DNA of 64,000 nt from Mucispirillum schaedleri ASF457 (GTDB taxonomy: Bacteria > Chrysiogenota > Deferribacteres > Deferribacterales > Mucispirillaceae). Location of the stretch: contig NZ_CP097562.1 in assembly GCF_000487995.2 (NCBI RefSeq), forward strand, positions 1 to 64,000. Direction: 5' to 3'. Position numbers and translations under genes: made by a program. Below are positions 54,640-63,088 of this stretch, piece after piece. The notes below the pieces were generated by a model, which saw only the letters and a list, made by a program, of their open reading frames with translations, searched no databases and was not told the DNA's origin. Position 1 is the first letter of the stretch. The number at the start of each line of letters is the position of its first letter.

Positions 54640-55117
54640 TCATTGTGGACCTAAAAATCTGTCTCCATTAAAATGAAGCATATGCTCAGGCATATTTGCT
54701 ATCCAAATTTCTGTTTCCCATGCAATAATATCAGCAAAGTTTTTAAATGTTTTAAAATCTAGAAATGCTGTAATATAGATTTTTCCTGCAGTTACATTTT
54801 TAGTCATTGATTCTATTTCTTTTATTCTTTTAGGTTCTATTGGACCTACAGAAGTAACCGATTCAATAAAGTAAATCCGATTTTTTTCTTCAGAATATAA
54901 AATAATATCTGGTATCTTATCATGTAAAGAAATAGAAAACCTTAATAAATTAAGTTTTTCTGTATTTTTTATTAAATCTTTTTTTATTGTATCTCCTGCA
55001 TAAATACATTCTGAGTTAGGTGCAAATCTTGGAGCAAATTATTCAATAATAGCTTTCTGTAATCGGTTATGTTCTCCTGATGAAAAACTAAAGTTAAATC
55101 CATTTATTTTTATTTGT
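54640..55117 (-). pseudogene. Truncated BsuBI/PstI-type restriction endonuclease with an internal stop
   Basis: The minus-strand frame reads GEHNRLQKAIIE, then TAA (55041-55039), then FAPRFAPNSECIYAGDTIKK. It continues through HDKIPDIILYSEE, FIESVTSVGP and AWETEIWIANMPEHMLHFNG to FLGPQ and a stop at 54642. This is the C-terminal catalytic part of BsuBI/PstI family nucleases, in which the stop replaces a Glu. The N-terminal domain is missing upstream of about 55117, and no cognate methyltransferase is adjacent. A dead restriction gene. Confidence 0.85.
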
Positions 55118-55269
55118 ATCTTTCTTATAATAATTTTGGAGGAGTATTATGGGTTTCATATGTCATTTATTATTGGGATAATAGGATAATATATACAATA
55201 ATGTGAGGGTGCATTATGAGATATAAACATAGTGTAATAGATGCTGCATGTTGCAGATATTTTTTCCAT

Positions 55270-56133
55270 TTATAATACAAGATATTGTTTACAAGCATTT
55301 CTAAACATCTCAATATAGCGAATATCATTATCGGTTTTAGCAGTTTTTCTATTAAGAATACTACTAAACTGAGATAAATCAATTTTGATTTCTTGTTCAA
55401 ATATATTATGTTCATTAATATCAATATAGTAGTTTATATATTCTGATTTAATATTTTGTTTTTGTTGTGTTCTGTGCAGCAGAAAGTAAAATTCAGGTTT
55501 GATAAACTCATTATTTGTTACCAGTCTATTATTTTCAATTTTCACACAAGGATGACTTGTTAAAGCATTATATATCGGGTGGGTGTTATCAATAATCATT
55601 CCATAAAATCTTACTCTCCACTGCATATATCCAAATATCCATGCACTATTCATTACATACGCATTATGATAAGCATATCCTTTGACAGAAAGAAAGTGCT
55701 GTATCATCTGTTCAATTAACTTATCATTGAATACTATTCCTGTTATCTGTCTTAATAACCTAATAACACTATCAAAATTTTCCTGCATAAATTCTATAAC
55801 TTCTTTTGCAACGCCATCTATTTTTGATTTAACATTTTTAGTTGTATCTTTCCATACATGGCTTGCATAGGGGCAGGCTTCATATCTATATCTATCATAT
55901 ACTGCCAGTTTTTCAACTGTTTTAGGATAGTGTTTACCATATGGTCTGATTTTTGTATTAGGGTTATATAATCCTATGATACTGATAGGGTTATCACAGG
56001 CAGGACATACAGCATACTGACTGTCTCTATCAACTTGATAATAAGGTTCAAGTTTGCCAGTATCTTTTTCAAAATTTTCTTTTGAGATAGTATTTATTTT
56101 TGTCCATTTTGGTCTTAATTTATATGTATCCAT
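55270..56133 (-). CDS. Mobile-element protein with zinc-ribbon-like N-terminus
   Basis: 287 residues. It has a Cys pair in YAVCPACDNPISIIGLY, then IRPYGKHY and a third Cys in RYEACPYA, which together look like a metal-binding module. Helical middle and C-terminal parts follow. I have no family name for it, but the zinc-ribbon start suits proteins of plasmids and conjugative elements. It may share a transcript with the 111-residue gene upstream. The function is unknown. Confidence 0.6.
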   Translation of the reverse strand: MDTYKLRPKWTKINTISKENFEKDTGKLEPYYQVDRDSQYAVCPACDNPISIIGLYNPNTKIRPYGKHYPKTVEKLAVYDRYRYEACPYASHVWKDTTKNVKSKIDGVAKEVIEFMQENFDSVIRLLRQITGIVFNDKLIEQMIQHFLSVKGYAYHNAYVMNSAWIFGYMQWRVRFYGMIIDNTHPIYNALTSHPCVKIENNRLVTNNEFIKPEFYFLLHRTQQKQNIKSEYINYYIDINEHNIFEQEIKIDLSQFSSILNRKTAKTDNDIRYIEMFRNACKQYLVL

Positions 56134-56190
56134 ATTCTACCAGTTTTATTTTTTAATAATATATCAGTAAAAAATAAAATAATCTATATT

Positions 56191-56526
56191 TTAATTATTA
56201 CATTTAGAAATTTTATTATCTGAAATAAGTTTATATCTTCCGTTCACTAGACGCCAAAATTTTTCATCTATTTCAGGCACCCAGTATTTCTTTTCTGCAA
56301 TTTGCAGGCATTGAAGGATAGTAGAGATTGATACATTAAAATCTCTTCCTTTGCTGTCTCTTAAATGGAAAAATCCGTCATCTTGACAGACTTCCCAGTT
56401 AGTATTTTTTACAACACTTTTTAATTCTGCACCATCAAAAAATTCATATACTGGGTCTGAATAAATTAAACCTTTTCTTTTTGGTTTTCTAAAAAAATCT
56501 TTAACTAATGATATTAATTTTATCAT
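56191..56526 (-). CDS. Hypothetical protein
   Basis: 111 residues: a basic amphipathic N-terminus (LVKDFFRKPKRKG), a beta-rich middle (WEVCQDDGFFHLRDSKGRDF) and a short helical end. Behind AAGGAG, divergent from the endonuclease gene. No family recognised. Confidence 0.55.
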   Translation of the reverse strand: MIKLISLVKDFFRKPKRKGLIYSDPVYEFFDGAELKSVVKNTNWEVCQDDGFFHLRDSKGRDFNVSISTILQCLQIAEKKYWVPEIDEKFWRLVNGRYKLISDNKISKCNN

Positions 56527-56648
56527 AATTATAACTCCTTTTATTTCTTTATATTAATTATTTAATCAATGTTACATATTTCATAAGTTACTAGATACAA
56601 TGACATAAATGTAACTATTGTTACCTATTATGTAGTAAGAGGTGATAT

Positions 56649-57410
56649 ATGAAAAAATTTTTAATAATAGCATTTTTGTTTATAGCAATTCATACTAATA
56701 CTCTGTATGCACAGGACTTTCTAACTTCTCAACTAATGCAATATTTCATGTATGCATCAACACTGAATGAAGACAATCTGCCACATAATAACGAATCTTT
56801 TTCAAAGGCAAAAAAGCTAATGAAGAAGGTATATTATGATAACCAATATTCATTCTACTGTGGCTGCAAGTATGATTATAAACAAATTAAAGGTAAGGAG
56901 AAAACGGTGGTAGATGCCTCATCATGTGGATATAAACCAAGAAAGAATGAGCAGAGAGGACAGATTATAGAGTGGGAGCATGTAGTGCCTGCTCATGCAT
57001 TTGGCAATACCCTACAGTGCTGGAGAGAACCGATATGCACAGATAAAAATGGTAAATCGTTTAAGGGCAGGAAATGCTGCGAAAATATAGACCCAGTATT
57101 TAGAGTTATGCAGGCAGATATGTATAATCTTCAGCCTGCTGTGGGTGAGTTAAATGCTGATAGAAGCAATTATCATTATGGAATAATCGCAGGTGAGCCA
57201 CGAGAATATGGAGCATGCGATTTTGAGATAGAAGGTAAGCTGGCAGAACCAAAAGAGGACATTCGTGGAGATATTGCAAGAACATATTTTTATATGGAAG
57301 ACACCTATGGAGTAAGGATATCAGATAAGCAGCGTAAATTGTTTCAGGTGTGGGATAATCAGGACCCAGTATCAGAATGGGAGCGAATAAGAGCTGACAG
57401 AATATGGTGA
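56649..57410 (+). CDS. Periplasmic endonuclease I family nuclease
   Basis: 253 residues. A signal peptide ends near TLYAQD. The catalytic region IEWEHVVPAHAFG holds the metal-binding His of the beta-beta-alpha fold. DMYNLQPAVGELNADRSNYHYG is the second signature of EndA/Vvn-type nucleases. Several Cys would form disulfides in the periplasm. Such secreted nucleases are common on conjugative elements, where they may remove incoming or surface DNA. The stop overlaps the frame of a downstream polyvalent-protein fragment. Confidence 0.88.
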   Translation: MKKFLIIAFLFIAIHTNTLYAQDFLTSQLMQYFMYASTLNEDNLPHNNESFSKAKKLMKKVYYDNQYSFYCGCKYDYKQIKGKEKTVVDASSCGYKPRKNEQRGQIIEWEHVVPAHAFGNTLQCWREPICTDKNGKSFKGRKCCENIDPVFRVMQADMYNLQPAVGELNADRSNYHYGIIAGEPREYGACDFEIEGKLAEPKEDIRGDIARTYFYMEDTYGVRISDKQRKLFQVWDNQDPVSEWERIRADRIW

Positions 57411-57786
57411 AGCCTTTTCCCAATTTAAAGGCAAACCAAAACAGGCAATAGAGCATTTATTAAAAGTTCGCAGGGGATATGTGCCGGGGGCATTCCATAG
57501 AGATGATATTGGCGATATAGATTTAGTTTGGGGAAATAAGCATTATGGACTTAAGCATATAGAAAAACAAAGAAATAAAAAAGGACAAGATTTTAATAAG
57601 TTAATGGAAGAAATAACTGATGTAATAGAACATGGAAAAATTATAGATGATGAATGGGATGAAAATATGAAAGTAATAGTAGATGAAACTAAAAAAATTT
57701 TAATAAAGCTTACATGGGATGATGAAAAAGTTGAAAATAAAAATAGAAACTGGCTGTTTAATGGATATTTTAAATATGAGCTGTAA
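57391..57786 (+). pseudogene. 5'-truncated polyvalent-protein fragment (PBECR-like domain)
   Basis: An open stretch without a proper start reads EYGEAFSQFKGKPKQAIEHL, then VPGAFHRDDIGDIDLVWG and GLKHIEKQR, the pattern of barnase/EndoU/colicin-like (PBECR) domains at the ends of phage and element polyvalent proteins. Upstream the frame hits TAA at 57388 and lies within the nuclease gene. It is therefore a C-terminal remnant. Translation from an internal GTG (57469) would give only part of the domain. Confidence 0.65.
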
Positions 57787-57885
57787 GGGACATCTCCCAC
57801 CAACCATTTCTTGATGCTTACGCTTGTTGTGGTCATTACACCCCACTATATAAGTGTGATAATATCCCAACAAGCCCTTACAGCT
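57779..57885. repeat. Nested inverted repeats after the polyvalent fragment
   Basis: AGCTGTAAGGG (57779-57789) and CCCTTACAGCT (57875-57885) are perfect mirror arms. Inside, GCTTGTTG (57822-57829) pairs with CAACAAGC (57868-57875). The hairpins share a base at 57875 and so may be alternative or stacked folds. No T-run follows, so it is not a simple terminator. Confidence 0.6.
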
Positions 57886-57947
57886 TATGCATATAAATAT
57901 TGATAGGTATAATATACTAACTTATTAAAAAATAATCAAGGAAAAAA

Positions 57948-58148
57948 ATGACTAACAGAGTAAAAAGACATTTATTAAAAATCAGGCATAGACACGAGCA
58001 GCGAGAAAGAGATAAGGAACTGGAAGGATTAAAGTATTGCCTAGAAGTTCGCAGCGGCATGTATTGTGACTCACCAGATTATATAATGGTGGTGAGTATA
58101 GGAATATGTATATTTAGTTTAGTTATGCTGCTTTATTTTGCTTTATAA
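57948..58148 (+). CDS. Small membrane protein
   Basis: 66 residues: a basic N-terminal half (KRHLLKIRHRHEQRERDKEL) and one C-terminal transmembrane helix (about residues 46-66). It starts behind AAGGAA and lies 12 bases before the methylase-like gene, so the two are probably one operon. No family recognised. Confidence 0.55.
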   Translation: MTNRVKRHLLKIRHRHEQRERDKELEGLKYCLEVRSGMYCDSPDYIMVVSIGICIFSLVMLLYFAL

Positions 58149-58160
58149 TCAGGTAAAGAA

Positions 58161-59030
58161 ATGCTGACAGTATCTGCTAAGCAGTTAAAGAAAGAAAATC
58201 AGAAAAAGGGGATATTCCATACAAATGAGAAGCTGGCATTGTATTTAAAGACGAGGATGCTGGATTATGTATATGAGTTTAAATATGGAAAAATAACAGA
58301 GATAGCGGACTTATGCTGCGGAGCAGGCAGCCTTTTAAAAGTATTTAATGATGATGCAGTTAAATATGGCTGTGACATAGAGGCATCATTTATTAAGGAA
58401 GCGGATAAGAATATAAAAGGCACATTTAAATGTGACAGTATATTTAATGAGCCTTTTGGGAATAAGAGATTTAAATATATTACAGGCAACTACCCTTTTT
58501 CCATTCGTGGTGACGGCAAGGCAGTTACTCAGCAGTTATCATCACCAGTAGAGTTTTCAAATATATTAGACAGTGCCTTTATATATGCTAATTTAAAAGC
58601 ATTAACGGAAGACGGACTATGTTTACTTTTAGGGTTTCCGGGAATATTATACCGCAGTGGTAAAGAGAAAGTATTTAGAAAATATTTGATTGATAATAAT
58701 TATCTTGAAGCAATAGAAGAGATACCAGCTGATAAAGAATTTTTTGATGATACAGTAATTCAAACAGTATTAATGGTATTAAGAAAAAATAAGACAGATG
58801 ATAAGATAACTTTTATTAATCAGCATGGAGAAAAAAGAGCTGTATTAAAAAAAGAGATAATAGAAAATGATTACAGCTTAACAGTAAATAGTTATATAGA
58901 ACATTTGACACAAAAAGAAGAAATAGATATATGGGCTAATACATACAGCCTTATAGCCAGTTCAATACACAATATAGTTCGCAATACAGAATTTATAATC
59001 TGTATTGATGAATGTATTGATTATCTATAA
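58161..59030 (+). CDS. N6-adenine methyltransferase-like protein
   Basis: 289 residues. Motif I is ADLCCGAGSLL, and a later CDIEASFI matches the acidic SAM-binding strand. Motif IV appears as GNYPFS instead of the usual NPPF/NPPY, which may alter or abolish catalysis. LLGFPGILYRSGKEK and IPADKEFFDDTVIQTVLMV resemble the later parts of type I-like N6 methylases. No specificity or nuclease subunit is adjacent. Such solitary methylases on mobile elements may protect them from host restriction. Confidence 0.7.
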   Translation: MLTVSAKQLKKENQKKGIFHTNEKLALYLKTRMLDYVYEFKYGKITEIADLCCGAGSLLKVFNDDAVKYGCDIEASFIKEADKNIKGTFKCDSIFNEPFGNKRFKYITGNYPFSIRGDGKAVTQQLSSPVEFSNILDSAFIYANLKALTEDGLCLLLGFPGILYRSGKEKVFRKYLIDNNYLEAIEEIPADKEFFDDTVIQTVLMVLRKNKTDDKITFINQHGEKRAVLKKEIIENDYSLTVNSYIEHLTQKEEIDIWANTYSLIASSIHNIVRNTEFIICIDECIDYL

Positions 59031-59517
59031 TAAATTATTTTAATATTTATATCATGATAATATAATTTTTAACCAAATGATGAAATGATGAAAAATAAAA
59101 ATTGCAAAAAAAAGTTTCAGGCAATATATTTCTGTTGCATTTTTTATTAAACTCTTTATCAAGTTAAGCGAAACGAAATAAAAATCTACTGGCTATGCCA
59201 TTAGATGACAAAGTCTTATAGAAAAAATCTTTTTATATAGTTAAGATGAATTGTTCAAGTAAAATCAAACTATAATAACAAGGAGATTTTATGTTACACA
59301 GTTTATTACTAAGTAAATGGTTATGCCAAGTATCATATAATCTTTACATTTAAGTATAGAAGAAAAAAAATATAATAAATATCAAGGAACCATAAGAGGT
59401 ATTATAACAAGTTTATATTATTATATTTTTAGATTTTACAAAAAGTCTTTATTTTTTATAAAAATACTTGTAATATTAATATAATTATGCTATATACTTA
59501 AATTTTGGAGGTGCCAG
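59031..59517. other. Gap at the right side of the mobile region, promoter of rpsO
   Basis: About 490 bases with no solid gene. An ATG at 59291 behind a strong AAGGAG encodes only 20 residues before a stop at 59351-59353, perhaps a leader peptide or a decayed gene. I looked for a copy of the tRNA-Arg 3' end as a right attachment site and saw none. The rpsO promoter probably lies in the last 100 bases. Confidence 0.4.
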
Positions 59518-59787
59518 ATGGCAATAGATAAAGAAAAGAAACAGTCAGTCATTGACAGTTACAAACAACATGAAGGAGATACAGGTTCTCCAGAAGTGCA
59601 GGTTGCATTACTTACTGCTCGTATTGAATATCTAAATGAGCATTTTCAAACTCATCCTAAAGACCACCATTCACGCCGTGGTTTACTTATGCTTGTTGGT
59701 AAAAGACGCAAACTTTTAGACTATCTTAAAAAGAAAAGTTTTCCTCGTTACCGTGCATTAATTGAGTCATTAGGCATAAGGAAGTAA
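59518..59787 (+). CDS. rpsO: 30S ribosomal protein S15
   Basis: 89 residues, the exact usual length. Signature segments [41 protein letters not shown] and the basic end are all present. It binds 16S rRNA and bridges the subunits. It lies four bases before pnp, the classic rpsO-pnp operon order. Confidence 0.98.
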   Translation: MAIDKEKKQSVIDSYKQHEGDTGSPEVQVALLTARIEYLNEHFQTHPKDHHSRRGLLMLVGKRRKLLDYLKKKSFPRYRALIESLGIRK

Positions 59788-59791
59788 TTAA

Positions 59792-61921
59792 ATGGAAAAA
59801 AATATTCATTCCTATGAAATAAGCTTGCCAGGTTGTGCTGAGCCTATTATTTTTGAAACAGGTTGGAAAGCAAAACAGGCTAACGGAAGTATTTGGATAA
59901 AACAAGGTGGAACAGTAGTTTTAGTTACTGCTGTTGCAGGTAAGGCACCTGAAGCTTATCAAGATTTTTTCCCACTTACTGTTAACTATATTGAAAAAAT
60001 GTATTCTGTTGGGAAAATTCCAGGTGGATATGTTAAAAGAGAAACTAAACCAAGCGATAGGGAAACTCTTATCTCTCGCTTAATTGACCGTCCTTTACGC
60101 CCATTATTTGATGACGGTTTTCGTAATGAGACTCAGGTGGTGGCTACAGTTTTGTCGGCTGATAGTATTGGTCTGCCTGATATTCTGGCTTTAAATGCTG
60201 CTAGTGCTGCATTGATGATTTCCGACATACCTTTTAGTATGGCAGTTGGCGGAGTTCGTATTGGTAAGCTGAATGGGGAATTAATTATAAACCCACCAGT
60301 TAAACTGCACGAAAAACTTTCTATGAATATAGTAGTTGCAGGAACGAAAGATGCTATTGCAATGGTGGAAGCCGGTATGAACGGCGTCACTGAAGATGAA
60401 GTTATTGAAGCTCTTGAATATGGTCATGAGCAGATAAAAAAACTTGTTGAAGTTCAGGAAAGAATGGCTGCAGAAATTGGTAAACCAAAAATGGAATACC
60501 CTGATTTCTCATTACCAAAAGATTTAGTTCAGGAAGCCTATGAAAAATTTAGTGCGGCTTTTAAAGATGCTTTTGATGTAAAAGGTAAGCTTGAATCTTA
60601 TGAAGCTATTGACAAGGTTAAAGAAGAATATTTGGCCTATGTTTTAGAAACTCGTGGTGAAGACGAGTTTGAAGCAAACAAAGGAATTTATAAAGATATA
60701 GCAAAAGAAGTTGAAAAAATAGTATTCAGAAACTCACTTGTGAAAACTCATAAAAGAGCAGACGGCAGGGCACTTGATGAAATCCGTCCTATTGATATTG
60801 AAGTAGGTGTGCTTCCTATGGCTCACGGTTCAGCTCTTTTTACAAGGGGTGAAACTCAGGCATTAGTTGTAGCAACTCTTGGCTCAAAAAATGACAGCCA
60901 GACACTTGAAAGTATTGAAGGTGTAAGCAATAAATCTTTTATGCTGCAATATAACTTTCCGCCATTTTCTGTTGGTGAAGTTGGTAGAATTGGTGCTCCT
61001 GGCAGGCGTGAAATCGGCCATGGTGCATTAGCTGAGCGTGCTTTATCAGCTGTTGTTCCTAATGACAGCAGTTTTCCTTATTCAGTAAGGGTTGTTTCTG
61101 AAATATTAGAATCAAATGGTTCTTCATCTATGGCAACAGTTTGTGGTGGTGCATTATCTATGATGGATGCTGGTTTGCAGATTACGGCGCCTGTTGCAGG
61201 TGTTGCTATGGGTTTAGTAATGGAAGAAGATGGCGACTATGTTGTCTTAACAGATATTATGGGGCTTGAAGACCACCTTGGTGATATGGACTTTAAGGTA
61301 GCAGGAACAGAAACTGGTATTACTGCACTGCAAATGGATATTAAAATCAAAGGCTTATCTAAAGAAATTTTAACAAAAGCTTTAGCTCAGGCAAAAGAAG
61401 GCAGATTATTTATTTTAAATAAATATAAAGAAGTTCTTCCAGAGCCTAGAAAAGATTTAAATCCTAATGCTCCAAGAGTGTTTACAATGAATATTAATCC
61501 TGATAAAACAGGTGCTTTAATTGGTCCGCAGGGCAAAAACATTAAAGCTATTGTAGAAGCAACAGGAGCGAGCATTGATATATTAGATGGCGGTATTGTT
61601 AATATATTTGGCAAAAATCAGGCAACTATTGATAATGCTGTTAATATGATTGAGGCAACTATTGCAGAAGCTGTTGTTGGTAAAACTTATACTGCAAAAG
61701 TCAAAAAAGTTATGGAATATGGTGCATTTGTAGAAATACTTCCAGGGCTTGAAGGTTTGCTGCATGTATCTCAGTATGCTCATGAAAGAATACCATCCAT
61801 TGCAGACTATTTAAAAGTAGGCGATAAAGTAGATGTTATGTATATGGGTAAAGATAGAAACGGCAGAATGGAGCTTTCTAGAAAAGCACTTTTGCCAAAA
61901 CCAGAAAAAGCAGAAAAGTAA
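59792..61921 (+). CDS. pnp: Polynucleotide phosphorylase
   Basis: 709 residues with the complete PNPase layout. There are two RNase PH-like domains (the second with GEVGRIGAPGRREIGHGALAERAL), the helical linker, a KH domain (NPDKTGALIGPQGKNIKAI) and a C-terminal S1 domain (VMEYGAFVEILPGLEGLLHVS). A phosphorolytic 3'-5' exoribonuclease of mRNA decay. Co-transcribed with rpsO and followed by a strong terminator. Confidence 0.98.
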   Translation: MEKNIHSYEISLPGCAEPIIFETGWKAKQANGSIWIKQGGTVVLVTAVAGKAPEAYQDFFPLTVNYIEKMYSVGKIPGGYVKRETKPSDRETLISRLIDRPLRPLFDDGFRNETQVVATVLSADSIGLPDILALNAASAALMISDIPFSMAVGGVRIGKLNGELIINPPVKLHEKLSMNIVVAGTKDAIAMVEAGMNGVTEDEVIEALEYGHEQIKKLVEVQERMAAEIGKPKMEYPDFSLPKDLVQEAYEKFSAAFKDAFDVKGKLESYEAIDKVKEEYLAYVLETRGEDEFEANKGIYKDIAKEVEKIVFRNSLVKTHKRADGRALDEIRPIDIEVGVLPMAHGSALFTRGETQALVVATLGSKNDSQTLESIEGVSNKSFMLQYNFPPFSVGEVGRIGAPGRREIGHGALAERALSAVVPNDSSFPYSVRVVSEILESNGSSSMATVCGGALSMMDAGLQITAPVAGVAMGLVMEEDGDYVVLTDIMGLEDHLGDMDFKVAGTETGITALQMDIKIKGLSKEILTKALAQAKEGRLFILNKYKEVLPEPRKDLNPNAPRVFTMNINPDKTGALIGPQGKNIKAIVEATGASIDILDGGIVNIFGKNQATIDNAVNMIEATIAEAVVGKTYTAKVKKVMEYGAFVEILPGLEGLLHVSQYAHERIPSIADYLKVGDKVDVMYMGKDRNGRMELSRKALLPKPEKAEK

Positions 61922-61950
61922 TAAACACTAAAAATGCTTAAATAAATTAA

Positions 61951-61978
61951 TCCCTGTTTGGAAAAACAGGGATTTTTT
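61951..61978 (+). terminator. Terminator after pnp
   Basis: A nine-base-pair stem (TCCCTGTTT / AAACAGGGA) with a four-base loop is followed by six T. Confidence 0.93.
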
Positions 61979-62069
61979 GCTTATTATTCATTTAAAAAAG
62001 GCTGTAAATTAAATTATTTTAAGTTATATATAATTCATATTTTTAATCAGTTTTGTAAAATAAACAGTC

Positions 62070-62447
62070 TTACTTTTCAATAAATTTTAAATCACCTATT
62101 CTTAATTCTTTATTACTTACACTTAATTTGTTAGAAGCCTGCAGGCTTTTAATATAATCTTCTTCTATTTTCATAATATTTGCAGGTCCGCCCATACGAG
62201 TTCTACCAATATCTGTAATAACAATTTTGTTGTCATTTATTTCTATATTACCAAAATAATTATTAACTCCAGCAAATCCGCTGAATCTGTTTCCGGAGAA
62301 AGTAATTGTTATTTCAGTATTTTTGTATGGTGCAGTTAAGTGATATATTTTGCCGTCAGTCTTTTTTAATTCATCTGTAACATCCATTCTGCTTTGGCAG
62401 GCTGATACAGTAAACAGTATAAGTATTAATAAAATTATTTTTTTCAT
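62070..62447 (-). CDS. META-domain (HslJ-like) lipoprotein
   Basis: 125 residues. The lipobox is SAC at about residue 17. The rest matches the META fold: a strand ITITFSGNRFSGFAGVNNYFGNI with the family's G-x-x-N-N/C-Y region, then RMGGPANIMKIEEDYIKSL and a final LKFIEK. The conserved Met of the usual T-x-M-A-C is replaced by a GRTRMGGP-type loop. An envelope or stress role is likely, function unproven. Confidence 0.8.
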   Translation of the reverse strand: MKKIILLILILFTVSACQSRMDVTDELKKTDGKIYHLTAPYKNTEITITFSGNRFSGFAGVNNYFGNIEINDNKIVITDIGRTRMGGPANIMKIEEDYIKSLQASNKLSVSNKELRIGDLKFIEK

Positions 62448-62622
62448 TTTTTTACCTCATTGTAATAATACTTAATTATAACCTATGTTTTTTTAAATAC
62501 AATATTTTTATTGATAAATTTTATGACAATAAGAAATATATAATTGTTATATTAATTTACTTGATTTTTTTATAATTATACTAGATAATAATTTTGCATA
62601 ATTTAAAAATAATGGTTAATTA

Positions 62623-63057
62623 ATGGATATTATAAATATCAATATAATTGCAGAAGAAGACTGTTTAATACCATCTTATGAAACTGCAGGAGCAAGTGGT
62701 GCTGATTTAAAATCAAAAGAAGATGGTATATTAAAGTCTGGTGAAAGAAGGCTTGTAAAAACAGGTGTTTTTATAGAGCTGCCTGCAGGGTATGAAGCTC
62801 AGGTTAGACCAAGAAGCGGTTTGGCTTTAAAACACGGTATAACTATGCTTAACAGTCCTGGCACAATTGACAGTGACTATCGCGGGGAAATTGGTGTTAT
62901 AATGATAAATCATGGCAGTGAGCCTTTTGTATATAAGAAAGGGGATAGAATAGCTCAGCTTGTAATATCAAAATACAGCAGAGTAGAATTCAAAAACACT
63001 TTATCTTTGACAGAAACTGTCAGAGGTGCTGGTGGTTTTGGTCATACAGGTAAATAA
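62623..63057 (+). CDS. dut: dUTP diphosphatase
   Basis: 144 residues. All five trimeric dUTPase motifs are present in order: [35 protein letters not shown] with the catalytic Asp, RIAQLVI, and [10 protein letters not shown] as the flexible C-terminal lid. Converts dUTP to dUMP. Usual length. Confidence 0.97.
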   Translation: MDIININIIAEEDCLIPSYETAGASGADLKSKEDGILKSGERRLVKTGVFIELPAGYEAQVRPRSGLALKHGITMLNSPGTIDSDYRGEIGVIMINHGSEPFVYKKGDRIAQLVISKYSRVEFKNTLSLTETVRGAGGFGHTGK

Positions 63058-63088
63058 AATAATATAAATTGCGAAATATGGAGGAATA

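Noticed and set aside
25226-55117. Reassigned stop codons (alternative genetic code) as an explanation for the in-frame stops
   Set aside because: All three stop codons are involved and each also ends many intact genes in the window, including in the same region. Simple nonsense mutations fit better.
57779-57885. Integron attC site
   Set aside because: The arms lack the RYYYAAC/GTTRRRY core boxes in the right places and no integron integrase is near.
23799-59517. Attachment-site direct repeat of the tRNA-Arg 3' end at the right border
   Set aside because: I scanned the right-hand gap for the T-loop and acceptor sequence and saw no copy, so no att sites are annotated.
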